Source of the DNA: Sitta carolinensis
Taxonomy: Eukaryota > Chordata > Aves > Passeriformes > Sittidae
Assembly (NCBI GenBank): GCA_032173965.1
Contig: CM063294.1
Location: forward strand, 7,610,452-7,674,451
Direction of reading: 5' to 3'
Length of the DNA stretch: 64,000 bases
This document shows positions 48,251 to 60,150 of this stretch, piece by piece (position 1 is the first letter of the stretch; every line of letters starts with the position of its first letter). A program made the position numbers and the translations under genes. The notes under the pieces are model-generated. The model was not told the origin of the DNA and made no database searches. It was given only the letters and a program-made list of their open reading frames with translations.

Positions 48251-49136
48251 GACTGCCAGAAGATAAGCCCCGGGGCTGTCCCTGCCTGTGCCCCTGTGGC
48301 AGCGTGGTGGCACACCAGCTCTGCCCCTCTCTCGGTGCCACCTCGGGGGCTGTGCCATCCTCCGGTGTGTTCAGCAGCTTCCAAACCCCAGGCACGGCCA
48401 CAGCTGAGCCTGTAAAACACAGAGTCAGCAGAGTGGTGAAGAGCTCGGTGTGGAGCCACAAGGCTCCTGTGCTGGGCAGCTGCTGTGGGGCCCCTTTGGG
48501 TGCTCAGCACCCCCTGGGCCTCAGGACAGCAATGCCACCAGCTCTGTGCATGCAACAAACCCTACAAGAGTCGCTCAAAATCCTCCCCTTGCTGCTCAGA
48601 GTGCAGTGTCCCCAAAGCCCAGGGGTGTGGGACATGTCTCCTCTCCTGGCAGTGACCCCCAGGTGTGTGGGGAGCCCTGCACTGGCCCTGCCCTCCCCTG
48701 CCACCCTCCCGGGGGGAAAGGCCAGGACAAAGCCTTGCCTGCCCCGTGGTGCAGGGCTGGGAGGGCTCAGCTGCCGTCCCCAGGGAGGTGCTGGCTGCTG
48801 GCGGGGGAAGAAACGCCGAGAAAGTCTGGAGGATTGCACTGGGATGGAGGCAAAACATCTGCACAGCTCCCCCAGCCCTGCCTGGGAGAGGCTCTCAGGG
48901 CACACAGACACCCCAGTCCTCCCTTCAGTGTCCCCAAAACGGGGCACGACCCCAGCACTGCGGGGCCTGCCCTGGCCCCCTTGATTCCACCAGCGGTTTT
49001 CTCCCAAATTCCCAAGGAAAGACGATGGCCACCAGCTCTCCAGTGGTCACCAGGCTCACATTGCTGCTGGGCCACCTTGGGGTGGGGGACACCAGTGTCC
49101 CCTGAGCCAGGAGAGCCCCAGCCCCGGGCTGCTCAC

Positions 49137-49179
49137 CTCACCGTGCGGGTGCGAGCGCGCCGCGTGGATCCAGAAGGAT
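49137..49179 (-). other. Possible small exon of the - strand host transcript
   Basis: On the - strand, acceptor TTTGTCATTCCAG precedes 43 nt that end at donor GAG|gtgagc (or 6 nt earlier at CG|gtgagg). Splice-site reading only; no transcript evidence. Confidence 0.25.
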
Positions 49180-49365
49180 CTGGAATGACAAACGGCCGGA
49201 TCGTGGTCCTGCTGCCACCCCTGGGCATCCACCAGCCACTGCCACATCCCCACACAGCCCCAGGGTGTGCCATGACCCGTGTGACATGGCCAGGACAGTC
49301 CCCTGGCATCTTCCAGGGCCACAGCAGCTCTGCTGGCATCACCCGTGCCCCGACCCGCCGCTCAC

Positions 49366-49421
49366 CTCCAGCCTGGCCCGTCCCAAGCCGTGTCCCTGCG
49401 TGTCCCCTGCTGCCGCTGCTG
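49366..49421 (-). other. Possible exon of the - strand host transcript
   Basis: On the - strand, acceptor CTCCTCCTGCCCTGGCAG precedes 56 nt ending GGCTGGAG|gtgagc. Good splice sites on both ends, but GC-rich sequence gives such pairs by chance. Confidence 0.25.
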
Positions 49422-50332
49422 CTGCCAGGGCAGGAGGAGTGGGCGAGTGCTCTGAGAGCTCCGTGGCCACCCCGAGCTGCTGCCGGCAGCGCTGGGCTGA
49501 GTCAGAGCTCGGCCCTCCCCGCGGTTACAACACAGCGCCCTTTCCCCTCTCCAGACAGGCCTCCCTCCGCTGCAGGAAATGTCCTTTTTTAATAGCACTT
49601 GGGATTTGTTCCTCCTTGAAATTCCCCAGCCCTGCGAGGCCAGGCTGGGGCTCCTCAGGGATGCCTGAGCCCCCCGGCCAGGAGGGTTCTGCTGTGAGCA
49701 GCTCCCTGCTCTCTGGAGGGTAGCAGGCACTGGGTGATGCTCCATCCCATTCAGGTGCCCTTCTCCCTCCTCCTGGCCCCCAAAATCCTGATGTCCACCA
49801 GCCATCAGAACCCCATCCGTGCCCCAGACAAGCTTTAATCCATCTGCTCCCCAAACAGCCCTGATGCCACCACCAAGGTAGCACAAGGCAAGGTAAATCC
49901 TGCCCAGGAACCCCCTCAGATGCTCCTCCTGCATGCTGAGGACTGGGATCATGTAGGAGAACGTGCCCTTGCTGGAACAATGCCCTCACTCAACTCCAGA
50001 AATGAAGGGGCTGACCCCAGGGCAGCTCCTGCTGCTGTTGGGTCCCGGCAGGTAGTGATCACACGGGGATGCTGCTCCCTGCCTGGTGGCAGGAGAGCTC
50101 CAAAGCTCCTTCCCACTGGGTCTTCCAGCTTTCCCAGCATCTCCACCCTGTCCCCACAGCCCAGGGTGGCCTCTGCAGAGCAGAGGTGCCTCCTGTCTCC
50201 CTTCCTCCCTCCCTCCCTCGTCAGCACTGGTATTAAATCAAAGGTTTATGAGAAAATGGAGGGGCCAGGGGAGATCCTAATCTGGTCACAGGCTGATTAA
50301 CCCCGAGTTCAGGCTGAGGTCCTGATGCTCAT

Positions 50333-50397
50333 CTATAAATAGCTCTGCCTTCCCTTTCCCATCCTCCTGCCGGGGCTGCGTGCCTGCCCTTTTATGG
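50333..50397 (-). promoter_or_regulatory. CArG box plus TATA/MEF2 element, candidate promoter of miR-143/145
   Basis: A perfect SRF site CC(A/T)6GG (CCTTTTATGG on +) lies at 50,388-50,397. A perfect MEF2 consensus CTATAAATAG, equally readable on - as a TATA element (CTATTTATAG), lies at 50,333-50,342. On the - strand the order is CArG, 46-bp gap, TATA-like, then a start expected near 50,305, the layout of classical smooth-muscle promoters. miR-143 begins about 3.4 kb downstream. Mammalian miR-143/145 is driven by SRF/myocardin from an upstream CArG box a few kb away, which fits. Confidence 0.6.
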
Positions 50398-50399
50398 TC

Positions 50400-53265
50400 A
50401 AAAAGGAGAATTTGGAGCCCGAGCGGCCCCCATCTCCCCCCATCTCCCTGGCTGGGATGAGCCAAGGGGGCCCAGGGGGATGCTGCTTGTGCTCGCTGGG
50501 CTTTGCTGGGATGAATTATAGTGCCAAGAACAAAGGAGCAGGTTTGGGGGGCTGCGAGCAGGGGATGGGTGCAGAGGGGAGAGCGCATCTGGTTTGTGGG
50601 GCCAGAGCGAGGGAGGAATCTGCTGGTTTGGTGTCTCTGCAGAGCTGGGATCCTGCTCTGCTCTGCTGGCATGGCTGGCTGGAGGGAGCCCAGGGACAAA
50701 CCAGGCCTGTGCCACCCTGCTGTTTGTCACCCCAGGGATGGGCACTGACCCCACTGTCCCTGCCTGGCCACCCCTGTGCCCACCATGCAGAACCCACTGG
50801 TGACACTGCTGTGGTGAGGCTGAAAGCCTCCAGCTACAGGTCCTGGCTTGGGGGTGAGGAGTCTGCAGAAGGGGAGGAGCAGCACAACAGGGACTCGTGG
50901 CTGGAAGAAGCCACGGAAGCTACGGAAGAGCCAAGCCCCCCAGGAGCCTGGTCACTGCCATTCCCACGGCCTCAGCTCTTCCCTGCTGCTGGATCACCAG
51001 CTCCCATCCCTGGCTGCTTCCCTCCCCACCCCAGAGCTGCTCCCTAACCCCAGCCCCGTGCCCAGCCCAGCCCTGGGAGGTGTTTTGGGGCACGGGGATG
51101 CCGCTGGGGCCAGCGCTGGCCCTGGGGCACACGGAGCGTGGGAGCCCAGCCCGGCCCCAGCCTTCCTACTTTGTTTACACGTCACATTCCCGGCCTGCAG
51201 GAAGTGGTGCAGGGGTGAAGTCCCAGAGGGGACAGGCCAGCACGTCACCAGCCTCCAGCCTGCTCTGGGAAGGGCTGGTGGGAACCCAGAGCTCCCCGTG
51301 GGCGCTGTTCCCAAGCAGTGTGGGGAGGCTGCTCCAGCATCCCCCTCACTCCCGGGCTCTGCTCCTCCTGCTCTTGCAGGGCTTCTGAAGGGGCTGCTGA
51401 GGTGGGTGGGCATGCAGGAGCTTCCCAGAAGTTGGAGCTGGAGCAGGCAGGGAGCTGCCAGCTCCAGCTTTGGCTGTTTCTCTGACTTCTGTCACCTTAT
51501 CTCTGCAGGGTGTAATTCACATCTGCCCCCACGGGCTCCCAGCTTGCCCAGCCCTGCTTGCTGCCCAGCCATCTAAACAGTAAAAGACACTAAAATAAAA
51601 TGCCCTAAATGGCTGAAGTTCCCAGCACTTGAGAAATGAGAGCTGGGAAAACAGGGAGCACAAAAGTTGCACCCAGACCGGTGTAACAGGCATCGCTCCC
51701 CTGTGGAGCCTCTGGCAGGAATTGTAGGGCTGGAGGTGGGGGAGAATCAAAATGAAATTTTAAGAATAAGGTTGAAAAGAGAGAGGGAAAAACCAAAAGA
51801 CAAATCTGCAGTGAGGGATCCCAGTTAAAAAGGCCAAGCTGGGAGCAAGACACTGTCCTAAGCACCAGTGGCCACTGAGCTGGTCCCACAGCGAGAGCAG
51901 GGTGAGCTGCTGGCCACTATGGAGCATCTGCCCCACGTGTGGCACATCAGAGCCCACAGCCCAGCCCCAGGCCCTGGCTGCTGCCATCCCTTGTGCCAGG
52001 GGAGCTGCTCATCCTGGCAGAGCTCAGCCCAGGGACAGGCAGGGCCATGGCCCTGTGCTGCCACCAAGGCAGAGGTGTCCCTGCAGAGTGGGGACACCTG
52101 CTCAGCACCAGCCAGCCCCCAGGGATCCTGCTGGACTGGGGAGGAAGCCTCCAGCACACCCTGGCACTGCCACACCCCATCCCAACACTGACCCAGGCAG
52201 GGTCGAGCCCCCTGAGACCCTCTGGGGCAGGGGGCACTGGTGCCCTGCAGGGCTGGCAGCCCCCCAGGACCTCCTGCTCCTTGGCCATCCCCTGCAGCTG
52301 CAGCACTGCACACAGCAGGTTTCAGTGACAGTAGCACAGGGAAGATGCTGCTGCTCAGAGGCTCCTACCTGGATGTGTCACCTTAAGCAGAGCCTGGGCA
52401 GGGTGACCACACACACGCCTGGCACCTGCTGAGGGCACAGGGCTGGCCCATGGGCCTGCCAGCCCTCCAGAGCCCCCCTCCCCACGGACAGCAGGACCAT
52501 TCCCAGCTTGTCCACCAGCACAAAGCAGCTTCAGCCCTCACCTCTCCCAGCAGCTGCAGCCCAGGCACCAGCTGTGCAGTCTGTCTGTCTGTCAGTTCCC
52601 AGCCCTGCCCTTTGTCTCCATGACCATGCCAGCCTCTGTCCCTGCTGTCCCTGCCCTAAGCCAGAGAGATGGGGCACCCCAAGGGCTGGGGAGCATCAGA
52701 AGCTCCCAGTCAGTGCTCCCTTTGGTGGCTACTACAGGAGGAGGAGGCGACCTTACTCCACTGTGTGCTCCCAGTGCCCGGCTGGCGGGTGCTGCTGGTG
52801 GGCACACACTGCCCCAGCTCCCCCAGCACCCCCAGAGTGGGCAGGCAGCACATTCCCACCCCCCAGGCATGCAGACAGAGCTGAGATGAGCCCTGTAAAC
52901 ACACACAGTCCCGGGCAGGCAGAGGAGTTTGGAACTCAGGAGCAGAGAGCACCCCCAGCACCCACCGGCCTCAGGACGTGACTCGCCCTTCACACCGCCC
53001 CAGCTGGAGCTCTCCCCTGCACAGGATCTGCTCCCATCGCCTGCTCTGTGCTCCCAGACAAGGGCAGGGCACGGTGAAACAGCCCCAGAGCTCGGATTTC
53101 AGCCTCTTGCCTCATTGCTGAGCTGTCGCTGCCTCTGCCCTGCACAGGCTCAAGTGCTGGGGCTGCCCTGGGGACAGCCCGGTCCCCAGCTGGCACAGCC
53201 CCTGCTCCTGTGTGTGCCACGCCAGTGCCAGCACTCTGCCATGGCATGGCACAGCACCCACCACG
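50400..53265. other. GC-rich region upstream of the candidate promoter
   Basis: No gene seen. Possible regulatory patches: TTTGTTTACACGTCACATTCCC near 51,173 (FOX-like and TEAD-like cores) and an A-rich stretch at 51,570-51,790 with a one-mismatch CArG (CCCTAAATGG, 51,604-51,613). Confidence 0.4.
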
Positions 53266-53267
53266 GC

Positions 53268-54110
53268 AGAGCTGTCACTGACCAGGACACAGCAGTGCCA
53301 CGGCCAGAGCTGTCACTGACCAGGACACAGCAGTGCCACGGGCTGAGCTGTCACTGACCAGGACACAGCAGTGCCACGGGCTGAGCTGTCATCAGGACAC
53401 AGCAGTGCCACGGGCTGAGCTGTCACTGACCAGGACACAGCAGTGCCACGGGCTGAGCTGTCACTGACCAGGACACAGCAGTGCCATGGCCAGAGCTGTC
53501 ACCAGGACACAGCAATGCTATGGCCAGAGCTGTCACTGACCAGGACACAGCATGCATGGCCAGAGCTGTCACTGACCAGGACACAGCAGTGCCAGGCGAG
53601 CTGTCACTGACCAGGACACCAGCAGTGCCACGGGCTGAGCTGTCACTGACCAGGACACAGCGCAGTGCCACGGCCAGAGCTGTCACCAGGACACAGCAGT
53701 GCCACAGCCAGAGCTGTCACCAGGACACAGCAGTGCCACGGGCTGAGCTGTCACTGACCAGGACACAGCAGTGCCACAGCCAGAGCTGTCACCAGGACAC
53801 AGCAGTGCCATGGCCAGAGCTGTCACTGACCAGGACACAGCAGTGCCACGGGCTGAGCTGTCACCAGGACACAGCAGTGCCATGGCCAGAGATGACACTG
53901 ACCAGGACACAGCAGTGCCATGGCCAGAGCTGTCACTGACCAGGACACAGCAGTGCCATGGCCAGAGCTGTCACTGACCAGGATACAGCAGTGCCACGGG
54001 CTGAGCTGTCACCAGGACACAGCAGTGCCATGGCCAGAGATGTCACTGACCAGGACACAGCAGTGCCACGGCCAGAGCTGTCACCAGGACACAGCAGTGC
54101 CATGGGCTGA
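53268..54110. repeat. Minisatellite of alternating 38-bp and 34-bp units
   Basis: About 22 units of GCTGTCACTGACCAGGACAC-AGCAGTGCCACGGCCAGA type. A short variant lacks four bases (TGAC before CAGG). Long and short units, and the CCACGGGCTGAGCT versus CCATGGCCAGAGCT variants, occur in mixed order. Unit length is not a multiple of three, so the open frames here are not coding. Confidence 0.95.
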
Positions 54111-55840
54111 GGGAGCAGTTCATCCCAGCCCTGCTCCCCAGGAGCCACTGCAGGATGATCCACCAGGGACTGACCCTCTTAGCCCCAGGAGAGGAGCAGG
54201 ATACCAGGGATGAGCAAAGGCAGGTCACCCGGGTACTGCAAGGGAACAAACCTCAGAAAAGCCTCATCAGGGACAAGGGTAGCTCTTGGACAGAAAAGGA
54301 GACCAAGAGGAAAAAAAGGGCTCTTAATCATCTGCAGACTCTCTCTTGACAAGTGTAGAGGGAAATGCCACTCCATCCAGCAGCCACCCAGAGCTGCAGC
54401 TGTCTAGACACAGCCTTTCCCAAATTCCTGCTGATAACTGCTTGGGAAATCTCTGGTGGAGACGTCTGCCTGTGTTTGTTGGAAGCTGACTTCTCTCCCA
54501 CTGGCTGGTTGTGGGGAGGCAATTCCTTTGGAGGGCTTCCTGGATGGTGCACAGGGTCTGGGGAGCCAGGCTGGGCAGAGGCAGGACAGCCCTATGCCAG
54601 GGTCATTGTCACTGGGATGGGGACACAGCTCATGTGCCACCAGTGGCTCCCCAAGCCCATGTGCAGCATCCCAGTGCCAGGATAATGCACCTTCCCCAGG
54701 AGCAGCCAGGAAGCTCTAGAGGAACAGCAGAGTGGGGACAGAGTGGGACCACGGGTCCCTGTCACTGTCCCATTGCAGAATGACACAGAGCCCCTACAGA
54801 ACCTGTGCCCCAGGGGTGGCACCGTGCCCTGGCTGGACCCGCTGTCCTTGTGCTGGACCCGAATAACACCTGGCAGTGTCCCTGCAGAGGGAGGAGGCAG
54901 GAGGACATGGACACAGTGTCCCCGGGTGACCCACTGGGAGGGGACAGCCACTGCCAGCGCTTTGGGAGCACAGAGCCAGCCATAAACCCCACAGAGGCAG
55001 CCCTGAGGGAGAGGAGCCTCTGCTGGCTACCAGCCCTGCTGGCCACCACCTGCTGCCCTCCCTGTGCCCTGCCCTGCGGCCAGGACGGGGCTCAGCTGCT
55101 GACCCGCACAGGGTCACACACTGCAACCACCACTGCGGCTGCGGGGGCTTGAGGATGCAGCCAGCATTCCCAGCAGAGCGATATCCCCAGAGGGATAACA
55201 CCCTCGGGGCTGGCTGGGGCCATTCCCGGAGGACAGAGAGAGGCAGGGCACAGGCTGGGTGGCCCCGGGCTTCCAAAGCGGCGGGCTTTGGGATGCTCCC
55301 AGTCGATGTGAACGGGCTGGGGACGGCGGCTCCAGCACCCTGCGAGCCTCGGGCACTGAGCCCCGGCCCCATCCCTCGTCTTCCCAAAAGTGGCAGCAGC
55401 ACAGGAGCCAAGCAGGGCTTCCATGTCCCCGCTGTGTGAAGAGCCCACCCGCCCGGGCTCACCTCCGCCTTCCCAGTTTTCCATCCCGGGCATCCACCGA
55501 GCAGAAAAGATGTGCACAATTCCTCCCCCGGCCCCGGCAGGGTCCGTCCTCACATTCAAAAGCTGGGCGAGCCCCACCAAGCCCAGCACCAAGATGGAGC
55601 TATAGGACCAGCTTTTGGGGAACCCTTTAACCCAGGATCCCCTAACCCCGAGGAGGCTTCGTCCCCTCCAGATCCCCTGCTCGCAGCTGTGCTCCACTCA
55701 CTCCCCAGAGCTGCCGGGCCGAGCATCCCCGGCGCAGCGCGCACGCTGGAACAACTGCGTTAGCACAGACAGCGGGCAGAGCCGGGCACACCAACCCCAC
55801 CATCCCCACACACCCACCCGTGCCCCCTTTCCCCCCTCAC
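54111..55840. other. Intergenic GC-rich stretch
   Basis: No gene, RNA or repeat that I can support. Confidence 0.4.
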
Positions 55841-55849
55841 CCACCTACC

Positions 55850-56420
55850 TGCCACCCCACAGCCGCGCCGCGGCTCCGCGGGGACGCGGCCACGTGGAGC
55901 TCCTCCTGCCGCCACACTCTACCGCGCCGCCGGCGCCTTTTCGGGAAGCGGCCGGCATTGGGAGCCCCTGGGTGCAAAACTCCTCGCGGGCTCCTCAGAA
56001 GCTGGAAAAAAACCTTTTTCTTTTTACCTTATATGCGCTGGCGGGGCAGGCCCGGCGGCGGCGGGCAGCGCGGGCAGGGCCGCGCCGGGGAGCCATTGGC
56101 TGCGGGGCCTCACGTGGGGCCCGCGCCGCCGCCGCCGCCGCGAGGCCCGCTGTTGCTTTTACCCCCTAAGGAAGGGCCGCTTGACAATTTTCATATTTCT
56201 TCTAAATTTGGAGATTTCAGACAATGCTGGGAGGCTTGGCTCGGCCTGCCAGAGGCCCCATGTGGAAGTCATTAAGGCGGAGAAGGGGGAGCGGAGGGAA
56301 GGAGGGTGGGGGGGAGGAGGAGAAGCGAGGCCGGGGCTGTGCCTGGGAACGCGGGCCGTACCGGCCGGGATGGGTGTTCGGAATAACTCACTGTGGAGTA
56401 ACTCACTCTGGAGTAACTCA
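55850..56420 (-). promoter_or_regulatory. Second CpG island, candidate distal promoter of the CARMN-like host
   Basis: Very high CpG density with a GCC-repeat near 56,125-56,141, an ATTGG (inverted CCAAT) near 56,094 and an E-box CACGTG at 56,111-56,116. A - strand GCATATAAGG (TATA-like, one mismatch from a CArG box) lies at 56,027-56,036. A second CArG-like CTAAATTTGG lies near 56,202. No coding gene begins here on either strand that I recognise. It is about 9 kb upstream of miR-143 on its strand, so a distal promoter of the host lncRNA is the simplest reading. A divergent unknown transcript is possible. Confidence 0.45.
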
Positions 56421-56437
56421 CTTCGGAATAACTCGCT
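56378..56437. repeat. Four-copy 15-bp tandem repeat
   Basis: Four consecutive 15-mers of the form (T/G/C)(C/T)GGA(A/G)TAACTC(A/G)CT at 56,378, 56,393, 56,408 and 56,423. They lie on the edge of the CpG island, so they may be a cluster of a single binding site. Confidence 0.9.
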
Positions 56438-56439
56438 TC

Positions 56440-58080
56440 CTCCCGCCCTGGTGCACGGGGGAGGACGAGCATCCCACGGCCCGTGGGGAGGGGGTCCAGC
56501 AGGGCCAGGGCTGAGGAAGCACAGATGCTCCCAGCCCGAGGGGTGTCGTGATTGTCGTGGCTTTCAAAAGCTCCATCTGACCTGGGGAAAAAAAAGACCC
56601 TGCAGCAGCTCTGGGGCTCTGCTGGGAGCCCAGGGTGAGGTGCCAGAGTGTCCCCAGTGTGGGGGTGATGGTGGTGAGGCCAGGGCTAGCTGCCCCGTTC
56701 CAGGGGCAGGGGAGGCTGTGCGGGAGCTCTGTCAGCGGGCCCGGCCACACTGTGAGCCCATGGAGGGCATCTGGAGTCCCTGCCAGGAGCAGCAGTTGGC
56801 AGCTGGGGTGGGCAGCACTCGGCACCCAGTGTCTTCATCCTCTGCTGCATCAGCCCCCGACATGGCGAGGAAGGAGTTTGTCCCTGCTCCGGACACTGCT
56901 GCTCTGCCTGGGCAGTGAATCCAGCATGGAGCTCAGCTCTGGAGCAGCAGGAACAGCCTCTGCTGCATGAAATAACTGCTGGGGAGCATGGGGCGATGCT
57001 GCCAGCTTTAACTCTGGCTTTGCAAGGCGGTGGTGTTCCCCGAGGGGAGCACAGAGCTGGGGTCTGGGTCTCATGTCCATCAGTGGGTGGGAAGGGGGCT
57101 GGTCCTGAGCCGTGGTTGCTACAACCTTGGTGGGGATAAATGAGGAGTAAGAGTCTGGCAGGGCAAGATTTCCACCAGAAACACATCCCAGAGAGGGCTC
57201 CTAGCATCCTTGGACCCATGAGCCTGCTGGGACAGCCCCAAAGCCAGGGCCATCATGCCAGGCTTTGTACAGGCATGCTGTGGAGTGCTTGGCATCCTGA
57301 GGCTCCCCCCAGACTTAGGCACCACCTCAGCACCAGAGCTGCTGCTGCAGGAACTGAACATCCCCTCAGCACTTTGGTGTGTGTCGCAGGGATATCCCTC
57401 ATCCCAAGAGAGCTGCCCTGCCAGGAAAGGAGAACAGGGAACCAGCCCATGCTGGGTGAGGCACCAGGAGGCTGCACAGCACCTGCCAGGAGGGCAGGGA
57501 TGGGAGCAGCAGTGCCTGGATCTGCCAGCAACACGCCCAGACCTGGCAGGGAGAGGCACCTGGTGGCCTCCAAGGATCTAGAGCCACCAGCAAGGTGGCC
57601 AGGAATATGCAGCACTTCCCAGGGGCTGCTTGGGGGAAAAAAACCCAATCTTTTTTTGAATTGCTGCACATGCAGAGATGCAGTGGCCCCTGGCAGCACA
57701 AGCTTTGGTTTTGCCAGGACCTAGGAGCAGCCAGCTCCCAGCAGGTCTGCCTACTGGCACCAGGGCAGAGCTGAGCCCAGGCTGAGCCCAGGCTCACTGA
57801 ACTGCAATAGGAACTGCACAGAGCACAGCCCACAGCGTGCCTCCCCTTCCCCTGCTGCCCACGACCTTGGGGCAGGGCACTGAGCTGGGACAGCACCTGT
57901 GGGATGTCCCCAGGCCACGCTGGGGCTCTCCCTGGGCACTGACCCTCCTCCCTCACTGCTTCCAATCCCCAAACCTCTCGCTGTCTCCAGTTTAATCCTC
58001 ATCCCGTGCCCTGGGAGCCAGCAGGGAGATCTCCCAGCCGGCTCACTCCCCTCTCCCTCACTCTCGGCGGGCTGGCTTTG
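56440..58080. other. Intergenic GC-rich stretch
   Basis: Nothing I can support. An open frame of 245 codons spanning 56,181-56,918 lacks recognisable domains and crosses the 15-bp repeat. Confidence 0.4.
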
Positions 58081-58084
58081 AGTG

Positions 58085-58445
58085 AGGCACGACCAAGGGC
58101 TGCCATTAAACAAACACTATAATTAGAAACCAGGTTCCCTAAATGAAGTGAAAAATGTAACGTTAGCCTCTGTTTGTTCGCTGGATGCTGCGCTCTTGTT
58201 CCATGACCCAGAGGGGTCGTGCCCTGTGGTTTCTGAGAAGCCTTAATAAGGTAATGTTTAGGAGGTTACTATCTTTACAGCTCTTGTCTTATTACAACTC
58301 CATAAGAAAAACATTTGGGGCAAAGCAGGATTTCTTGGCGCGGGTTTGTTTTTGTTACTCCTTCACTAAGATGCTGCCCAGCCATCCTTCCTCACCACAC
58401 ATTCAGTTTCAGTATCTCCACAAAAGTGACGTTTTTTCCCCACCT
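58085..58445. promoter_or_regulatory. AT-rich candidate conserved noncoding element
   Basis: A sharply bounded 360-bp AT-rich island in GC-rich surroundings. It is dense in developmental-factor cores: AAACAAACA and TGTTTGTT (FOX), ATAATTAGAAA (homeodomain), AATAAGGTAATG and CTTATTACAA. It has no splice or coding signature. It lies about 11 kb upstream of miR-143, in the interval where the human CARMN locus carries cardiac and smooth-muscle enhancers. Confidence 0.45.
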
Positions 58446-60150
58446 CTCGCTGACCTCCAGCCTCTCTGGCTGGGTGTAAGGGCAGGGGTCAAGTGGCAGT
58501 GACAGCTCTGTCCCAGGCAGGTGGGGAGGGGACCACTGCCTGCTGGGGGTGATGCCACAGGGCAGTGATGGAAAGGGAGCCCCTGGGCTGCTCCCACCTT
58601 CCCAAGAGCCTGGTAAAAGAAACCCTTCTCCTACAAGCCCTGTTAGCATCCAAACACACCGAATTTAGAACCTTTTCATCTGCTGCCCGACATCAGAGGG
58701 GGCTGCTGGAGGGCAGGAGGGCATTTCTCAGCCTGTATATTCTTACAGCCCCTGCCTCTCTCAGCCCCTGGCTGGGGCAGGACAGTGATTAATGGGTGAG
58801 CTGGGCTGGAGCAGCTCTGAAGGTGACCTTCAGGACTGGCCAGAGCTGCCCTGTAAATCCCTTCCCTCCCTGAACTGCAGCACAAGGAGCAGGGAATGGG
58901 GAGCAGGGCAGGAAATTGTCTGCTCTGACTTCAAACCACCAGTTGCCACCTGGTGATGATTCCCCAGCAGTTTGGGGGTCCCTGCATGGGATGCCTTGCC
59001 CAGGGACATGGAGGGAGGTTTGGCTTGATCACAGCCCTCCAGGACAGACGTCAGTGCCACTGCTGAGCTTTCCATTTACCTCCTCCCTGGGAACTGGGAA
59101 CCTGGACTCTTGCCCACGGAGAAAAGCCACCAAAGCCCTTCAAATAAGAGGCTTTCTCCTCACAGACCCAGAGGGCACTGCTGCCCTGGCAGCACTTCCC
59201 TGGGAGCATCTTTCAGCCCCCTGGCCTTGCAGGGAAGGTGGTGGGGACAGCTCCAGGCTGCTCTGTGGGTCCCACATGGGGCTGAGGGACCAGCCATTCC
59301 CAGATCCAGGAGCTGGGATGCACAGGGCACCCTGGCAGGACGGTCTCACCTCGGCCATCCAGCACAAAATGAAGCCACCCCTCCAAAGCACTCAGGGGTT
59401 GGTGTCCAACTGCCTTAGGCTGCAGAGGTGAGGAAATCTGAATTATTTGGAAAGCTAGCATTGCCCTCTCATGCTCTGTGCTGGTGGGCAGGGGGGCACA
59501 GCCGGGACAGGCTGAGGCCAGGAGCCCAACGGGCTGGAAAAGATCAGAGGGCAAGCACAGGGGTCACGGAGGGAGCAGGGCAAGGGGCCAGCAGGATGAG
59601 GGGACCCTCGGCCAGGTAGTGCCTCAGGGGACTGGAGGAGACCATGGCTCTGTCCAATGGGGACCCGGACAGAGCTCCCAGAGGGGTCTCCGAGACCAGA
59701 GTCTGCCCGTGCACCCACACCAGCCCTCCCCCCGTGGGGACCAGGGCAGGGAGGCACCGGGACGGCCCCCGGCCCCTCAGCGGGCTCTGCGCCGGCCAGG
59801 GACGGAAGGAAGCGGCTGTTTCCAGCCCGGGGAGCGGCCGAGCAGGCTTTTTCCATCAGGTGCTCTGTCTCCAGCAGCAGGAGGCAAAAGAAAACAAAAG
59901 GTACGAGAGGAGCGGGACAGGAGGAACCTGCGCGTCTGGATCGTGTAAGCAGCAGCGACGTGCTGTAAACGCCGGGCGGGTGATGGATGTGCCGGAGGGG
60001 CCGCGCAGGATGTGCCGGAGGGAGGACGAGCATCTTCCCCCGCCCCGCCCGCCCGGCAGCCGCTGCCCCCGGAGCCTCTTGGCCGGGGTGCTGCTGTCCC
60101 CCGGCCCCAGAGGAGAGCCCGGCTCAGCTCTGCCTCCCGACGCCCAAACG
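58446..60150. other. Intergenic GC-rich stretch with a small CpG-rich segment
   Basis: CpG density is raised at about 59,750-60,130. No gene recognised. Confidence 0.4.

Larger units (their letters stand above)
46265..50305 (-). ncRNA. CARMN: Primary transcript of miR-143/145 (CARMN / MIR143HG-like host), ends inferred
   Basis: Both hairpins lie on the - strand in the order miR-143 then miR-145, and the locus lies beyond the 3' end of CSNK1A1 in opposite orientation, as in human, where the host lncRNA is CARMN (MIR143HG). Left end: AATAAA at 46,285-46,290 (-). Right end: the CArG plus TATA/MEF2 pair at 50,333-50,397. Two exon-like segments with good - strand splice sites can be read in between (49,366-49,421 and 49,137-49,179). 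Exact exons and the start are unproven, and a distal promoter near 56 kb would make the transcript longer. The host RNA itself has no conserved protein frame. Confidence 0.5.

Noticed and set aside
48450..49592. 380-codon open frame on + and 388-codon frame on - at 47,392-48,558
   Set aside because: Low stop density in GC-rich sequence. The - frame runs through the GGATCC minisatellite. No recognisable domain, and both overlap the predicted microRNA host transcript.
53268..54110. Tandem-repeat protein frames of about 150 codons
   Set aside because: Units of 38 and 34 bp shift the frame at each step, and the unit-length mixture is incompatible with maintained coding.
56181..56918. 245-codon open frame next to the second CpG island
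   Set aside because: It crosses a 15-bp tandem array (repetitive NNSLW/NNSL residues) and has no domain or family resemblance.
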